From Planctomycetota bacterium (GTDB taxonomy: Bacteria > Planctomycetota > Phycisphaerae > Sedimentisphaerales > Anaerobacaceae), in contig JAPLMV010000139.1 of assembly GCA_026386835.1 (NCBI GenBank), positions 1 through 5,320 on the forward strand: a stretch of 5,320 nt of DNA, given 5' to 3'. Of the stretch, positions 5,031-5,320 are shown in pieces. Positions within the stretch are counted from its first letter, which is position 1. Each line of letters begins with the position of its first letter. The notes beneath the pieces were generated by a model. That model was not told the DNA's origin. It was given only the letters and a program-made list of their open reading frames with translations, and made no database searches. Both the position numbers and the translations under genes were made by a program.

Positions 5031-5320
5031 GTTCCGATGCGGTTAATTCAGATTCGCTGCATCATGACTGGATGCCTCACAATCCCTGGCCTGTTGCCAT
5101 GACCGTTATGCTCGCCACCTTTATGGAGGTGCTTGATACGAGCATCGCCAATGTCGCTTTGCCTCACATCGCCGGCAATCTGTCGGCTACAGTCGATGAA
5201 AGCACATGGGTATTGACCTCATACCTTGTATCAAATGCAATCATGCTTCCGCTGGCGGGCTGGTTTGCCATGCTTTTCGGCAGAAAGCGGTTCTACCTGT
5301 GGTGCGTGATTTTGTTTACC
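5027..5320 (+). CDS. emrB: MFS transporter, DHA2 (EmrB/QacA) family, N-terminal part
   Basis: The inner-membrane, proton-driven pump partner of the adaptor. The first 98 codons are present and the frame is open at the window edge; the family usually has about 500 residues and 14 membrane helices. Visible marks are the first helix with LDTSIANVALPHI (about 37-49; the DHA2 motif in helix 1), TWVLTSYLVSNAIMLPLAGW (about 60-79), typical of helix 2, and the cytoplasmic loop GWFAMLFGRKRFY, which carries the motif A signature G..GRK-R. The start ATG 5027 overlaps the adaptor stop. GAGG (5013-5016) and AAAGG (5018-5022) lie inside the end of the adaptor gene as ribosome sites. The N-terminal stretch before helix 1 is about 25 residues with WMPHNPWP, as often seen in EmrB. 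Confidence 0.93.
   Translation, partial: MSSDAVNSDSLHHDWMPHNPWPVAMTVMLATFMEVLDTSIANVALPHIAGNLSATVDESTWVLTSYLVSNAIMLPLAGWFAMLFGRKRFYLWCVILFT

Overview
The window looks like a chromosomal piece of a Gram-negative-type bacterium with an outer membrane. The likely source is a Planctomycetota (Phycisphaerae-like) or similar PEP-CTERM/exosortase organism. This is an inference from three things: a C-terminal VPEPATLALLAIGGLAMLRR sorting tail, lipobox proteins, and an EmrA-type periplasmic adaptor. GC content is moderate. Several genes have weak or no Shine-Dalgarno sequence, which also fits. All genes are on the + strand. There are no tRNA or rRNA genes, insertion sequences or CRISPR arrays.

Left block (about 1-2455), a tight same-strand run. 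It starts with what may be the last codons of an upstream gene. Next come a lipoprotein of LolA/DUF4292-like character (51-905), a broken homocysteine S-methyltransferase gene (912-1681) and a lipoprotein M14-type zinc amidase/carboxypeptidase related to MpaA (1697-2455). The methyltransferase gene matches its family up to about 1510, then lacks roughly 40 codons including the first zinc-binding Cys. It resumes in another frame with NAGLPELVDG...GGCCGTSPEH, so it is an internal-deletion pseudogene, or else an assembly error.

Middle block (about 2456-3828), a self-contained module. A 290-base non-coding stretch ends in a strong sigma-70-type promoter covered by ATTCT/AGAAT half-sites. It drives a 94-residue protein that is little more than a LuxR/GerE DNA-binding domain. 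A second TTGACA promoter follows, then an 18-bp palindrome in the leader, then a secreted PEP-CTERM protein gene closed by a clear 12-bp stem terminator. The plausible reading is a small regulator controlling itself and/or the neighbouring surface protein. The sequence suggests this but does not prove it.

Right block (about 3829-5320). A 239-base intergenic region with short degenerate CAATAC-type repeats and a candidate promoter leads into an emrAB-type drug-efflux operon. It holds a complete membrane-fusion adaptor (4068-5030) and, by ATGA overlap, the first 98 codons of the DHA2-family MFS transporter, which runs off the window.
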